In this document: in pieces, positions 53,050 to 62,149 of the stretch
Layout of the letters: every line of letters starts with the position of its first letter
Numbering within the stretch: the stretch's first letter is position 1
Assembly: GCA_047606565.1 (NCBI GenBank)
Contig: JASGEH010000075.1
Coordinates: forward strand, 13,033 to 77,032
Reading direction: 5' to 3'
Length of the DNA: 64,000 nucleotides
Origin: Comamonas_F sp047606565
Lineage (GTDB): Bacteria; Pseudomonadota; Gammaproteobacteria; Burkholderiales; Burkholderiaceae_C
Notes under the pieces: generated by a model
Seen by the model: the letters and a program-made list of their open reading frames with translations, nothing else
Told to the model about the DNA's origin: nothing
Database searches by the model: none
Translations under genes and position numbers: made by a program

Positions 53050-53208
53050 TCAGCCGCCTGGGCCGGCACCACCGCCTTGCTGCCAGCCACCGCCGCCGCC
53101 ACCACCGGGGCCGCCGCCACCGCCGCCGCCCGGCGGGGGCCAGAAACAGCCCGAGAGTACGGTCGCCGCAGCCACGGCGGCCAGCAGCCATTTGATGCGC
53201 TGGGTCAT
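53050..53208 (-). CDS. 52-residue glycine-rich lipoprotein
   Basis: A short gene easily missed: MTQRIKWLLAAVAAATVLSG then Cys21, a perfect signal with lipobox LSGC. The mature part is 31 residues, opening with FWPPP, then two runs of seven glycines separated by one proline, then WQQ and a Gly/Pro tail. AAGGA stands 7 bases upstream of the ATG. It is 22 bases behind the RcnB-like gene, so the two are one operon. I know no function; a flexible surface or periplasmic tether is a guess. Confidence 0.72.
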   Translation of the reverse strand: MTQRIKWLLAAVAAATVLSGCFWPPPGGGGGGGPGGGGGGGWQQGGGAGPGG

Positions 53209-53230
53209 GTCAGTTCCTTTCAGCTTCTGC

Positions 53231-53668
53231 TTATTGGTTGAGAAGGATCGAGGTGATCACACCGGTGGCGATGGCGACCAGGACGTACTGGCCGCCAACC
53301 TGCACCCAGTGCTGGCCTCGGGGCGGTTGGCGCAGGTTGTGTGCACGCCAATCCTCGACCACGTATTGCCGGCCACGGTAGTCCTGCGGCAGGCGTTCGC
53401 CGCGAGCGAATTGCTGGTGCGACGCGTCGTCGTGGCGATGGGCTTGGGCTTCTCCCTGCTCGCCGCCACGCTTCTGGGCCTGCTGCCGCTGATCCGTTCC
53501 GCGGTTGTCGCGTTGCTTGCTCTGGGTCGCAGACCCTGGCTGGCTGGATTCCTGCCGGCCGGATTCCGGACGGAGGTCATTCTTGGAGTCTGGACCGTTT
53601 TGCGCCCATGCCCCCACGCTGTTGAGCGCGAGGAGGGCGGCAAGCGTAATGGCCAGTTTCTTTTTCAT
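53231..53668 (-). CDS. RcnB-family periplasmic protein
   Basis: A 145-residue secreted protein. The signal peptide KKKLAITLAALLALNSVGAW is followed by a long Gln/Arg/Asp-rich disordered part with a His-rich spot (AHRHDDASHQ), and a C-terminal RcnB domain (LPQDYRGRQYVVEDWRAHNL, then PRGQHWVQVGGQYVLV). RcnB proteins were first linked to nickel/cobalt homeostasis, but many such as this have unknown roles. It forms an operon with the small lipoprotein. Confidence 0.82.
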   Translation of the reverse strand: MKKKLAITLAALLALNSVGAWAQNGPDSKNDLRPESGRQESSQPGSATQSKQRDNRGTDQRQQAQKRGGEQGEAQAHRHDDASHQQFARGERLPQDYRGRQYVVEDWRAHNLRQPPRGQHWVQVGGQYVLVAIATGVITSILLNQ

Positions 53669-53812
53669 GATCTTCCTTTCTCATGCTTTTCACCCCGGCG
53701 CACACCAGGTTCGCCATGGAGAAAAGTAAGGCAAGCGTATCGCCGCCCAGGCATGTGTGGTGTCAGACGAGACCTTGGCGGCGTGAATGAGGGGTAAAGA
53801 AATGCTACGGAT

Positions 53813-54083
53813 CTAGGGTGTGTCATCAATTGATCGAGCCCAGCGTTGCCCCGGGATGCGGATGGATGCAAGGCGGACGGTGCGCTCGATAGCCGTCGCT
53901 ATCGAGCGTGGCGGCCAACGCAGCAGGTGCCGCATCCCGGGGCAACCCGAAGGGAAAGGTCATGCCGGACGCATTGCCGCGTTGCCGTGGGCTTGCGCAT
54001 GAGCATGCGCGGCGCCCACGTCGCCTTGCACTGCATCCGGCATGACCTTTCGCTGGGCCCGATCAATTGATGACACACCCTAG
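53813..54083. mobile_element. MITE-like element of nested palindromes
   Basis: CTAG at both ends (53813-53816 and 54080-54083) looks like a 4-bp target duplication, leaving a 263-bp element. Its ends are 33-bp inverted repeats (53813-53845, 54051-54083) with one mismatch. Inside are two large hairpins: a 17-bp stem 53845-53861/53930-53946 enclosing an 11-bp hairpin (53883-53908), and a 16-bp stem 53954-53969/54036-54051 enclosing CGTGGGC/GCCCACG and GCGCAT/ATGCGC. No coding sequence. The CTAG duplication suits mobilisation by an IS5-type transposase (YTAR targets). Confidence 0.75.
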
Positions 54084-54943
54084 CGCAGCCGCATGGCCTG
54101 CGGCGCGAAGCCGTGGTTGAGCGGACCGATGCCGCGGCCCGTGCGCACGCTGGCGCCGGCGTGCAGGGCCGATCGGATGTAGGCGCGCGCGGCCTGCACG
54201 GCGGGCAGCAGGTCGAGGCCCAGCGCCAGATGCGCGGCGATGGCCGATGACAGGGTGCAGCCGGTGCCGTGCAGGTTGTGCGTGGCGATGCGCGGCGACT
54301 GGAGGAGTTGCTGTTCGATGCCGCCGTCGGCATTTGTCCAGGCCAGGATATCGATCACCTCGGCGCCGGGCAGGTGGCCACCTTTGAGCAGAACGGCACG
54401 CGCACCCAGCGCCAGCAGGTCGGTGGCGGCGCGCTGCAGCGCGTCGGGCGTGTCGAGCGCGCGGCCCAGCAGCAGGCTGGCTTCGTCGAGGTTGGGGGTG
54501 ATCACGCTGGCGCGCGGAAACACCTCCCGCACCAGCGATTCGATGGCGCCGTCGTCGATCAGCCGGGCACCGGCGGCCGATACCATGACCGGGTCGAATA
54601 CCACGCGTTGCAACTGGTAGCGGTCGAGCGCGCGCGCGACGGTGCGGGCCACGTCGGCGGCGTGCAGCATGCCGATCTTGACGGCGTCCACGCCGATGTC
54701 CTCGACCACGGCGCTGATCTGGGCCTCGATCATGTCGCCGGGCACCGCATGGATGGCGCGCACGCCCTGCGTGTTCTGGGCGGTCAGCGCCGTGATGGCG
54801 GTCATGCCGTAGCAGCCCAGTGCGGAGAAGGTTTTCAGGTCGGCCTGGATGCCCGCGCCGCCGCCGCTGTCCGAGCCGGCGATGGACAGCACGCGGGGAT
54901 AGGCCGCCAGGGCGGCATCGTCGGTTGAGGCGGGAATGGGCAT
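54080..54943 (-). CDS. thiD: HMP/HMP-P kinase
   Basis: A 287-residue ribokinase-fold enzyme that phosphorylates hydroxymethylpyrimidine twice for thiamine synthesis. Motifs are LSIAGSDSGGGAGIQADLKT, GCYGMTAITALTAQNT, and the anion hole/catalytic base in HGTGCTLSSAIA. Its TAG stop overlaps the terminal CTAG of the palindromic element, so the insertion sits exactly at the gene's end without altering the protein. No thiamine-pyrophosphate riboswitch precedes it; it diverges from tRNA-Asn. Confidence 0.95.
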   Translation of the reverse strand: MPIPASTDDAALAAYPRVLSIAGSDSGGGAGIQADLKTFSALGCYGMTAITALTAQNTQGVRAIHAVPGDMIEAQISAVVEDIGVDAVKIGMLHAADVARTVARALDRYQLQRVVFDPVMVSAAGARLIDDGAIESLVREVFPRASVITPNLDEASLLLGRALDTPDALQRAATDLLALGARAVLLKGGHLPGAEVIDILAWTNADGGIEQQLLQSPRIATHNLHGTGCTLSSAIAAHLALGLDLLPAVQAARAYIRSALHAGASVRTGRGIGPLNHGFAPQAMRLR

Positions 54944-54949
54944 GGAGTT

Positions 54950-54979
54950 TGAAAAGCGGTAAAAACTGTGCCTATAATA
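54950..54979 (+). promoter_or_regulatory. sigma-70 promoter of tRNA-Asn
   Basis: TTGAAA (54950-54955) and TATAAT (54974-54979) with an 18-base spacer stand 10 bases upstream of the tRNA. The -10 box is perfect. Confidence 0.85.
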
Positions 54980-54989
54980 GCGGTCTGTT

Positions 54990-55064
54990 CCTCGATAGCT
55001 CAGTCGGTAGAGCGCCGGACTGTTAATCCGTAGGTCCCTGGTTCGAGCCCAGGTCGGGGAGCCA
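54990..55064 (+). tRNA. tRNA-Asn (anticodon GTT)
   Basis: A 75-nt cloverleaf with encoded CCA: acceptor TCCTCGA with TCGGGGA, anticodon loop CTGTTAA giving GTT, T arm GGTTCGAGCCC. It has its own promoter and terminator. Confidence 0.96.
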
Positions 55065-55074
55065 ATAGAACTGA

Positions 55075-55112
55075 AAAATACCCCGCAGTGGAAACGCTGC
55101 GGGGTATTTTTT
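55075..55112 (+). terminator. terminator of tRNA-Asn
   Basis: A 14-bp main stem (AAAATACCCCGCAG / CTGCGGGGTATTTT) closed by a GAAA tetraloop and followed by T residues, 10 bases after the tRNA. Confidence 0.93.
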
Positions 55113-55163
55113 CGTGGCGAGCGCGGCTTGGGCTTGACCTGCTTGCGTCAGCACGCCGAGGAC

Positions 55164-56978
55164 ATGATGAACGATACGATTTCCGTCGTCCTCGACTTCG
55201 AGGATCCGCAAGGCGGTGGGCCGGAGCGGCGGGCCTTCGCCCAGCCATTGCGCGTGCTGCGCGCTGACCGCCTGGACCAGGTGCGCGGCGTCATCGACGC
55301 GGCCCATCAGGCCAGTCTGGAGGGCGCCTGGTGCGTGGGTTTCGTGCGCTACGAAGCCGCGCCCGCCTTCGATACGGCCTACCAGACGCACGAGCCTCAG
55401 CCGGGTCGGCCGCTGGCCTGGTTCGCGGTGTTTGATCGTCCGCTCGATGCGTCTCTCGACAGGGGTGCCGAGGATGGCGCTGCCGAGCCGCCCTACGGGG
55501 TGGCTGGCGAATGGCAGGGCGAGTTGAGCCGGGCGCAGTTCGAGGACGGCATGGCCGAGATCGGCCGCGCCATCCGCGACGGCGAGAACTACCAGATCAA
55601 CTACACCATGCGGCTGCGCACGGGTTTCGAGGGGCATGCGCGCGGCTTCTTCGACGCGCTGCGGCGCAGTCAGCCGGGCAGCTATGCGGCCTTCATCGAC
55701 ACCGGCGCGGAGCAGGTGCTGTCGGTCTCGCCCGAGCTGTTCTTCGACTGGCGCGACGGCCACTTGCTGTCGCGCCCCATGAAGGGCACGGCCGCGCGTG
55801 GCGCCACGCCGCAAGAGGACGCGGCCCGGGCCGAGGGCCTGCGCGCCAGCGAGAAGGAGCGTGCCGAGAACCTGATGATCGTCGACCTGATCCGCAACGA
55901 CCTCTCGCGCGTGGCGCTGCCGTACAGCGTGCAAGTGCCGCGCCTGTTCGAGACGCGCGCCTGGCCGACGATTTGGGCGATGACCTCGGACGTGGCGGCG
56001 CGCAGCCGCCCGGGCACCCGGCTGTCGGATGTGTTCGAGGCGCTGTTTCCGTGCGGATCGGTGGTTGGCGTGCCCAAGGTGCGGGCGATGCAGCGCATCG
56101 TTGCGCTCGAGCATTCGCCGCGCGGCGTCTACTGCGGCGCCATCGGCGTGCTGCGGCCGGGGGGCGCGGCGACCTTCAACGTGGCCATCCGCACCGTGGT
56201 CATAGCCCGCGGCGGGCAGGCCGAGTGCGGCGTGGGCAGTGGCGTGACCAGTGACGCACGCGCCGCGCCCGAGTGGCGCGAGTGGCACCAGAAATGGTCG
56301 TTCCTGCGCAATGCGAGCACCCCTTTCTCGCTGCTGGAAACCGTGCTGCTGCGCGACGGCGCCTTGCCGCTGCAGCATCTGCACCTGGACCGCATGGCCC
56401 GCGCCGCCGCGCATTTCTCCTATCCGTGGGACGCCGCGCGGCGCGCGCGGGCTGAGGCATTGCTCGCGCAACAAGCCCTGCGGCATGCCTCGGGCGACTG
56501 GCGTGTGCGCCTGCTGCTGGATGCGCGCGGGCGGCTGGCGGCCGAGAGCGTGGCGCAGCCGACCCCGGCCGAGCCGCTGCGCGTCACCCTGGCGCCGCAC
56601 GCGCTGGCCGATGCGGGCAGCGACTTCGTGCGTTTCAAGACCACGCGGCGCGCCCATTACGAGGCGCTGGCGCCGATGGCGCCCGGGGTCTTCGACAGCC
56701 TGCTGTGGAACGAGCGCGGCGAGTTGACCGAGTTCACGCGCGGCAACGTACTGCTCAGGCTCGATGGCCGCTGGCTGACGCCGCCGCTGGCGTGTGGCCT
56801 GCTGCCCGGCATCGGCCGTGCCCGGGTCCTGGCCGAAGGTCTGCCGCCAGCCCTGGGCGAGGCAGCTGGCACGCCGGTGGCCGAGGCGGTGGTGACGGTG
56901 GCCGATCTGGCCCGGGCCGAAGCGCTGGTCTTCGTCAACAGCTGCCGGGGCTGCCTGCGGGTGACCCTGGTCGGCTGA
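55164..56978 (+). CDS. pabBC: fused aminodeoxychorismate synthase (PabB) and lyase (PabC)
   Basis: A 604-residue two-domain enzyme for p-aminobenzoate, precursor of folate. Residues about 1-380 are PabB (chorismate-binding): NYQINYTMRLRTGF, SPELFFDW, RPMKGTAARGATPQED and GSVVGVPKVRAMQ. Residues about 395-604 are a fold-type IV PLP lyase: FSLLETVLLRDGALPLQHLHLDRM, the lysine in VRFKTTRRAHYE and NERGELTEFTRGNVLL. Starts at 55164 or 55167 follow GAGG. The glutaminase PabA is not encoded here. Confidence 0.94.
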   Translation: MMNDTISVVLDFEDPQGGGPERRAFAQPLRVLRADRLDQVRGVIDAAHQASLEGAWCVGFVRYEAAPAFDTAYQTHEPQPGRPLAWFAVFDRPLDASLDRGAEDGAAEPPYGVAGEWQGELSRAQFEDGMAEIGRAIRDGENYQINYTMRLRTGFEGHARGFFDALRRSQPGSYAAFIDTGAEQVLSVSPELFFDWRDGHLLSRPMKGTAARGATPQEDAARAEGLRASEKERAENLMIVDLIRNDLSRVALPYSVQVPRLFETRAWPTIWAMTSDVAARSRPGTRLSDVFEALFPCGSVVGVPKVRAMQRIVALEHSPRGVYCGAIGVLRPGGAATFNVAIRTVVIARGGQAECGVGSGVTSDARAAPEWREWHQKWSFLRNASTPFSLLETVLLRDGALPLQHLHLDRMARAAAHFSYPWDAARRARAEALLAQQALRHASGDWRVRLLLDARGRLAAESVAQPTPAEPLRVTLAPHALADAGSDFVRFKTTRRAHYEALAPMAPGVFDSLLWNERGELTEFTRGNVLLRLDGRWLTPPLACGLLPGIGRARVLAEGLPPALGEAAGTPVAEAVVTVADLARAEALVFVNSCRGCLRVTLVG

Positions 56979-56993
56979 ACCGCCTGGCCGGGA

Positions 56994-57335
56994 TCACTTC
57001 GGCGGCGTCGCCAGCACCCATTCGGCCAACTGGCGGGCCTCGGCCTCGTTGACCTTGGGGTTGGCGGGCATGGGAATCGGGCCCCAGACGCCTGCGCCGC
57101 CCTTGCGGATTTTTTCGGCCAGGTGCTCGGCGGCCTCCGGGTGGTCCGCATATTTGGCGGCAATGTCCTTGAACGCGGGGCCGACGATCTTGCGCTGGAC
57201 GCTGTGGCAGGACAGGCAGTTCTTGCTGGCCACGAATTTCTGGTCCACGACCCCCGCGGCCGTCTGCGCGGCAGCCGGTGCGGCCAAGACCGTGAGCAGA
57301 GCGGCCAGCGTTCCGCCGGCAAGACGACAGGCCAT
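56994..57335 (-). CDS. small periplasmic cytochrome c (c551/c8-like)
   Basis: A 113-residue precursor. From the ATG at 57335 the signal peptide MACRLAGGTLAALLTVLAAP ends AAAQ; the mature part is about 89 residues with one haem site, Cys40, Cys43, His44 (CLSCH), and a distal Met in GPIPMPANP. This is the pattern of soluble class I electron carriers that feed cytochrome oxidases or nitrite reductase. A longer start at 57413 is possible but gives a poorer signal. Confidence 0.88.
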   Translation of the reverse strand: MACRLAGGTLAALLTVLAAPAAAQTAAGVVDQKFVASKNCLSCHSVQRKIVGPAFKDIAAKYADHPEAAEHLAEKIRKGGAGVWGPIPMPANPKVNEAEARQLAEWVLATPPK

Positions 57336-57689
57336 GGTCGGGCCGTTGCGCCACGCGCCAGGCCGGGCCAGCAGTCGGCCGGCCGGTGGAATCAGGAAAG
57401 CGAATGGAGACATCGTGGGGCAAGCTCGGCCAGGCGCGCGCCCGGCCGGATGGGACATGTCGGAATTATGCAGGCCATCCTGAAGTTCCAGGAATGGCGC
57501 GAAGCGACGGTCGAGTGGCACGCGCGGTCATGACATGCGCAGGGCTCGCGCTGGCATCGAAACTGCTTGGGTGACGGGGGCTGAAGGTGGATCAGCACGC
57601 GGCGAGCCAGGGCTACATGGCGTAGGACGTGACCGCGACGCAGTGATGTGGGGCGGCTCCGGCTGGGAAGTCATGTTAAATTTTGGAGC
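57336..57689. other. 354-base gap between cytochrome c and otsB
   Basis: I see no gene, repeat or terminator here. It probably contains divergent promoters; an A+T-rich patch (about 57672-57683) just before otsB is the best candidate for one of them. Confidence 0.4.
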
Positions 57690-58613
57690 ATGTTGACGAC
57701 AGATATGAACGTGAACAAAGCTGTAAGTCCCCATGAAATCGGTTCTTCCGCATCGGACCGTGATCCGGAAACGGTGGATGGCGCGCCGCCGCAAGACGGC
57801 CAGCCCAGCGATGTGCCCTTGCTCACGCATCGTCATGCGCTCTGGCTCGATTTCGATGGCACCTTGGTCGACATCGCCGAGACCCCCGAAGGGGTGCAGG
57901 TGGCGCCCGGGATCGTGCCAGTGCTCACGGCGCTGCACAGTCGCCTGGGCGGTGCGCTCGGCGTCATCACCGGGCGCCCGGTCGCGCAGATCGACCAGTT
58001 GCTCGCGCCCCTGCGCCTCGACGTCGCGGGAGAGCATGGCGCGGTGCTGCGTTGGGCCGATGGCCGCACGGAAAGCCCCGCGCCGCCCGACCTGCACGAC
58101 GCCATCCGAGAACTCCAGGCCTTCGTCGAGGCGCACCCGGGCCTGCTGCTGGAGCGCAAGGGGCATGGCCTGACGCTGCACTACCGGGGGGCGCCGCAGT
58201 GGGCGCAGGCCTGCCTCGAACTCGTGCAGCGGCTCAGCCGCCCGGCCGTCCCGGCTGCCGGGCTTGCGGCATCGCCCGATGCGGCCAAGGATGAGGGCGC
58301 GCTGGTGGTGCTGCACGGCAAGTCGGTGGTCGAACTGAAGCTGGCGCAAGTCGACAAGGGCCGCGCGCTGCACAGGCTGATGCGCTCGCCGGGATTCGCG
58401 CAGCGCGTGCCGGTTTTCATCGGCGACGATACGACGGACGAGGCGGCCATCGCCGCGGCGCAGGTGCTGGGCGGTATCGGCATCAAGGTCGGGCCGGGTG
58501 CCAGCGTGGCGCGGCACCGGCTGGCCAGCCCCGTGGAGGTGTTGCGCTATCTGCAGGCGAGCGAGGTGGTCCTCGCGCGTGATGCGGCCGAGCCTGGCGA
58601 ACGGTTGGGCTGA
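57690..58613 (+). CDS. otsB: trehalose-6-phosphate phosphatase
   Basis: A 307-residue HAD phosphatase. The catalytic DFDGT sequence is in ALWLDFDGTLVDIAETPEG; GVITGRP and GDDTTDEAAI are the other HAD motifs; KSVVELKLAQVDKG marks the OtsB cap. It removes phosphate from trehalose-6-phosphate. The start is uncertain: the ATG at 57690 has GGAG too close, and an ATG at 57705 has no good site. It opens otsB-GH15-otsA. Confidence 0.93.
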   Translation: MLTTDMNVNKAVSPHEIGSSASDRDPETVDGAPPQDGQPSDVPLLTHRHALWLDFDGTLVDIAETPEGVQVAPGIVPVLTALHSRLGGALGVITGRPVAQIDQLLAPLRLDVAGEHGAVLRWADGRTESPAPPDLHDAIRELQAFVEAHPGLLLERKGHGLTLHYRGAPQWAQACLELVQRLSRPAVPAAGLAASPDAAKDEGALVVLHGKSVVELKLAQVDKGRALHRLMRSPGFAQRVPVFIGDDTTDEAAIAAAQVLGGIGIKVGPGASVARHRLASPVEVLRYLQASEVVLARDAAEPGERLG

Positions 58614-58732
58614 AGCGCGGGCATCCTGTTTTACTCTGAAACCGGGCCGATGGCGCATGTGCCATCTCGGTCGAGATTGACGCTTGCGTGTGCGTTGAAG
58701 CGTTTGCTTGCCATTCAGAAAGGTTGTCACTC

Positions 58733-60562
58733 ATGACGCAGCCCCCTGCCACTCCCGCCCGCGACGGTGCATCCGCCGCGCTGCGGTCCTCGCTTTCGCT
58801 GGGCGTGATCGGCAATTGCGCCTTCAGCGCGCTGATCGATACGCATGCCCGCATCGTCTGGAGCTGCCTGCCGCGCTTCGACGGCGATCCGGTCTTCAAC
58901 GCCTTGCTCGACGACAGCGAGCAGGGCAGCTTCTTCGCCATCGAGCTGGAATCCTTCTCGCACGCCGAGCAGTCCTATGTGCCCAACACGGCGGTGCTGC
59001 GCACGCGGCTCTACGACACACACGGGCAGGCCATCGAGATCATCGATTTCGCGCCGCGCTTCGGCTCGCGCGAGCGCGATTTCCGGCCGACCATGATCGT
59101 GCGCCGCGTGCGGCCGCTGCACGGCTGGCCGCGCGTGCGCATCCGGCTGCAGCCGCGTTTCGACTGGGGCCGTACCGAGCCGGAGGTCACGCGCGGCAGC
59201 AATCACGTGCGCTTCGTCGGCCCGGGCATGACGCTGCGCCTGAACACCGATGCCTCGATTTCGCACCTGCTCGCGCAGACCGCCTTCGTGCTGCCGGGCG
59301 AACTCAACTTCCTGCTCGGGCCCGACGAGACGCTGCAAACCGGCATCGCCGAGACGGCGCGCGATTTCGAGCAGAAGACCACCGCTTACTGGCGCCAGTG
59401 GACGCGCCGGCTGGCGCTGCCGCTGGAGTGGCAGGACGCGGTGATCCGCGCGGCCATCACCCTCAAGCTGTCGCTGTTCGAGGACACCGGCGCCATCATC
59501 GCGGCCATGACCACCAGCATTCCCGAGGCGCCCAACACCGCGCGCAATTGGGACTACCGCTATTGCTGGCTGCGCGATGCCTTCTTCGTGGTGCGCGCGC
59601 TCAACAGCCTGTCGGAAGTCGGCACCATGGAGGACTACCTGCGCTGGGTGAGCAACGTGGTGATCGACTCGCAGGGCGGCCACATCCAGCCGCTCTACGG
59701 CATCGGCCTGGAAAAGCAGTTGCCCGAGGGCGTCGTCGAGAACCTGCCGGGCTACCGCGGCATGGGGCCGGTGCGCGTGGGCAACCAGGCGCAGGAGCAT
59801 TTCCAGCACGACGTCTACGGCAACGTCATCCTGGGCGCGGCCCAGGCCTTCCACGACCATCGCCTGCTGCGGCGTGCCGGCCCGCGCGAGTTCCGCGCGC
59901 TGGAGAAGGTCGGCGAACAGGCGGTGCGCGTGTTCGACCAGCCCGACGCCGGCATGTGGGAGCTGCGCACGCGCGCGCGCATCCACACCTCGTCGGCGTT
60001 GATGAGCTGGGCCGCCTGCGACCGCCTGGCCAAGATCGCGGCCAAGCTGCGCCTGCCCGATCGCGCGGCCTACTGGGGCCAGCACGCCAGCAGCATGCGC
60101 GAGCGCATCCTGCGCGAGTCGTGGAACGCGGAGCGGCAGGCCTTCGCCGAGAGCTTCGGCGGCCGCGACATGGACGCCTCCATCTTGCTGATGGTCGAAG
60201 TCGGCATCATCGATCCCAAGGATCCGCGATTCGTCTCCACCGTCGAGGAAATTCAGCGCACCCTCTGCGACGGGCCCTACATGCGCCGCTACGAAGGCGC
60301 AGACGATTTCGGCAAGCCCGAGTGCGCCTTCAACATCTGCACCTTCTGGCACATCGACGCGCTCGCGCGCATCGGCCGCAAGGAGGAGGCGCGCAAGATC
60401 TTCGAGGCCATGCTGGCGGTGCGCAATCCGCTGGGCCTGCTGTCCGAGGACACGCATCCGGAAACCGGTGAGATGTGGGGCAACTTCCCGCAGACCTATT
60501 CCATGGTCGGCATCATCAACTGCGCCACGCGGCTGTCGGCCAAGTGGGACAGCGTGATCTGA
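58733..60562 (+). CDS. glycoside hydrolase family 15 protein (glucoamylase/trehalase-like)
   Basis: A 609-residue cytoplasmic enzyme without a signal peptide. An N-terminal beta-sandwich (GVIGNCAFSALIDTHARIVW) precedes an (alpha/alpha)6 barrel with the family sequence RNWDYRYCWLRDAFF near residue 272. GH15 contains glucoamylases, glucodextranases and bacterial trehalases. Its place between otsB and otsA suggests trehalose or a related glucoside as substrate, possibly recycling; this is inferred. Confidence 0.9.
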   Translation: MTQPPATPARDGASAALRSSLSLGVIGNCAFSALIDTHARIVWSCLPRFDGDPVFNALLDDSEQGSFFAIELESFSHAEQSYVPNTAVLRTRLYDTHGQAIEIIDFAPRFGSRERDFRPTMIVRRVRPLHGWPRVRIRLQPRFDWGRTEPEVTRGSNHVRFVGPGMTLRLNTDASISHLLAQTAFVLPGELNFLLGPDETLQTGIAETARDFEQKTTAYWRQWTRRLALPLEWQDAVIRAAITLKLSLFEDTGAIIAAMTTSIPEAPNTARNWDYRYCWLRDAFFVVRALNSLSEVGTMEDYLRWVSNVVIDSQGGHIQPLYGIGLEKQLPEGVVENLPGYRGMGPVRVGNQAQEHFQHDVYGNVILGAAQAFHDHRLLRRAGPREFRALEKVGEQAVRVFDQPDAGMWELRTRARIHTSSALMSWAACDRLAKIAAKLRLPDRAAYWGQHASSMRERILRESWNAERQAFAESFGGRDMDASILLMVEVGIIDPKDPRFVSTVEEIQRTLCDGPYMRRYEGADDFGKPECAFNICTFWHIDALARIGRKEEARKIFEAMLAVRNPLGLLSEDTHPETGEMWGNFPQTYSMVGIINCATRLSAKWDSVI

Positions 60563-60622
60563 CTTTTTCAATGACGAAGCCCGGACCGAAGCGTCCGCGC
60601 CGATTCATCCCAAAGGAAATAC

Positions 60623-62011
60623 ATGCCACGATTAGTCGCCGTCTCCAACCGCCTGGCCGACCCGCGCAAGGCCGCTGCCGGTGGCCTCGCCGTGGCCTTG
60701 AGCGACGCGCTGCGCGCCACCGGCGGACTGTGGTTCGGCTGGAGCGGCCGCACCGTGGTGGATGGCACGCCGGGCGAAGGCGAACTGCATGTCCACCAGG
60801 CCGGCGACGTGACGCTGGCCGAACTCGACCTGTCCGAGGAGGACGAGCGCGACTACTACCAGGGCTACAGCAACGGCGTGCTGTGGCCGGTGTTCCACTA
60901 CCGGCTCGACCTGGCTGACTTCGAGCCCAGGCACCTGGAGGGCTACCGGCGCGTCAACCGCCTGTTCGCCCGCAAGCTCATGCCGCTGCTGCGGCCCGAC
61001 GACCTGGTGTGGATCCACGATTACCACCTGATCCCGTTGGCCAGCGAGCTGCGCGCCATGGGCTGCAAGAACCGCATCGGCTTCTTCCTGCACGTGCCGC
61101 TGCCGCCGCACCAGTTGCTGGTGGCCATCCCGCAGCACGAGTGGCTGATGCGCTCGCTGTTCGCGTATGACGTGATCGGCCTGCAAAGCCAGAACGACGT
61201 CACCCACTTCGCTCGCTACGTGACCACCGAAGCCAATGCCGAGCGCTTCGACGACAACCGCTTCCGCGCCTTCAATGGCACGGTGATCGTGCAGGCCTGG
61301 CCGATCAGCATCGACGTCGACGACTTCCAGCGCATGGCGCGCAGCCGCGAGGCCATGGACATCTTCCAGAGCATGCGGCGGCAGTCGCGCGACCGCCGGC
61401 TGCTGGTGGGGGTGGACCGGCTCGACTACAGCAAGGGCCTGCCGCAACGCCTCAAGGCCTTTGCCGAACTGCTCAAGCGCTACCCCGAGAACCGGGGCCA
61501 CAGCACGCTGGTGCAGATCGCCTCGCCCTCGCGCGAAAGCGTGGACGCCTATGCCGACCTGCGGCGCGAGATGGACGCGCTGTGCGGCGCCATCAACGGC
61601 GACCACGGCGAGCTGGACTGGATGCCGGTGCGCTACATCCACCGCACGATCGCGCGCAAGCGCATCCCCGGGCTGTACCGCGCCGCGCGCGTGGCCCTGG
61701 TCACACCGCTGCGCGATGGCATGAACCTGGTGGCCAAAGAGTACATTGCCTCGCAGGATCCGGCCGACCCCGGCGTGCTGGTGCTCTCGCGCTTCGCCGG
61801 CGCGGCCGAGCAACTGACCGATGCCTTGCTCGTCAATCCCTATGACATCGCCGGAACCGCCGAGGCCATGCAGACCGCGCTGCAGATGCCGCTGCAGGAG
61901 CGCATCGCCCGGCACCAGCGTTTGATGGAAGTCCTGCGCCGCAAGGACATCCGCTGGTGGCAGCGCAGTTTTCTCGAAACATTGGAGAACGTGCAGACTG
62001 GGGCGGGCTAA
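60623..62011 (+). CDS. otsA: trehalose-6-phosphate synthase
   Basis: A 462-residue GT20 glycosyltransferase making trehalose-6-phosphate from UDP-glucose and glucose-6-phosphate. It has VSNRLADPRKAAAGGLAVAL at the start, VWIHDYHLIPLASELR, RLDYSKGLPQRLKAF and the LRDGMNLVAKEY nucleotide-binding segment. AAAGGA precedes the ATG. Third gene of the trehalose set, 60 bases behind GH15. Confidence 0.96.
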   Translation: MPRLVAVSNRLADPRKAAAGGLAVALSDALRATGGLWFGWSGRTVVDGTPGEGELHVHQAGDVTLAELDLSEEDERDYYQGYSNGVLWPVFHYRLDLADFEPRHLEGYRRVNRLFARKLMPLLRPDDLVWIHDYHLIPLASELRAMGCKNRIGFFLHVPLPPHQLLVAIPQHEWLMRSLFAYDVIGLQSQNDVTHFARYVTTEANAERFDDNRFRAFNGTVIVQAWPISIDVDDFQRMARSREAMDIFQSMRRQSRDRRLLVGVDRLDYSKGLPQRLKAFAELLKRYPENRGHSTLVQIASPSRESVDAYADLRREMDALCGAINGDHGELDWMPVRYIHRTIARKRIPGLYRAARVALVTPLRDGMNLVAKEYIASQDPADPGVLVLSRFAGAAEQLTDALLVNPYDIAGTAEAMQTALQMPLQERIARHQRLMEVLRRKDIRWWQRSFLETLENVQTGAG

Positions 62012-62149
62012 GCCGAAGGTTGCCGCATGGCATGGCGCATATCTGAATTACGCATATCGATCTGCCGGCGCTCGCGCCAGGGTGGGCGGCGCAAGCCCTA
62101 GAATGGGCTCTGCCACGCGGCGGGACTTTCCGGTCTCCACGCGCGGCAG

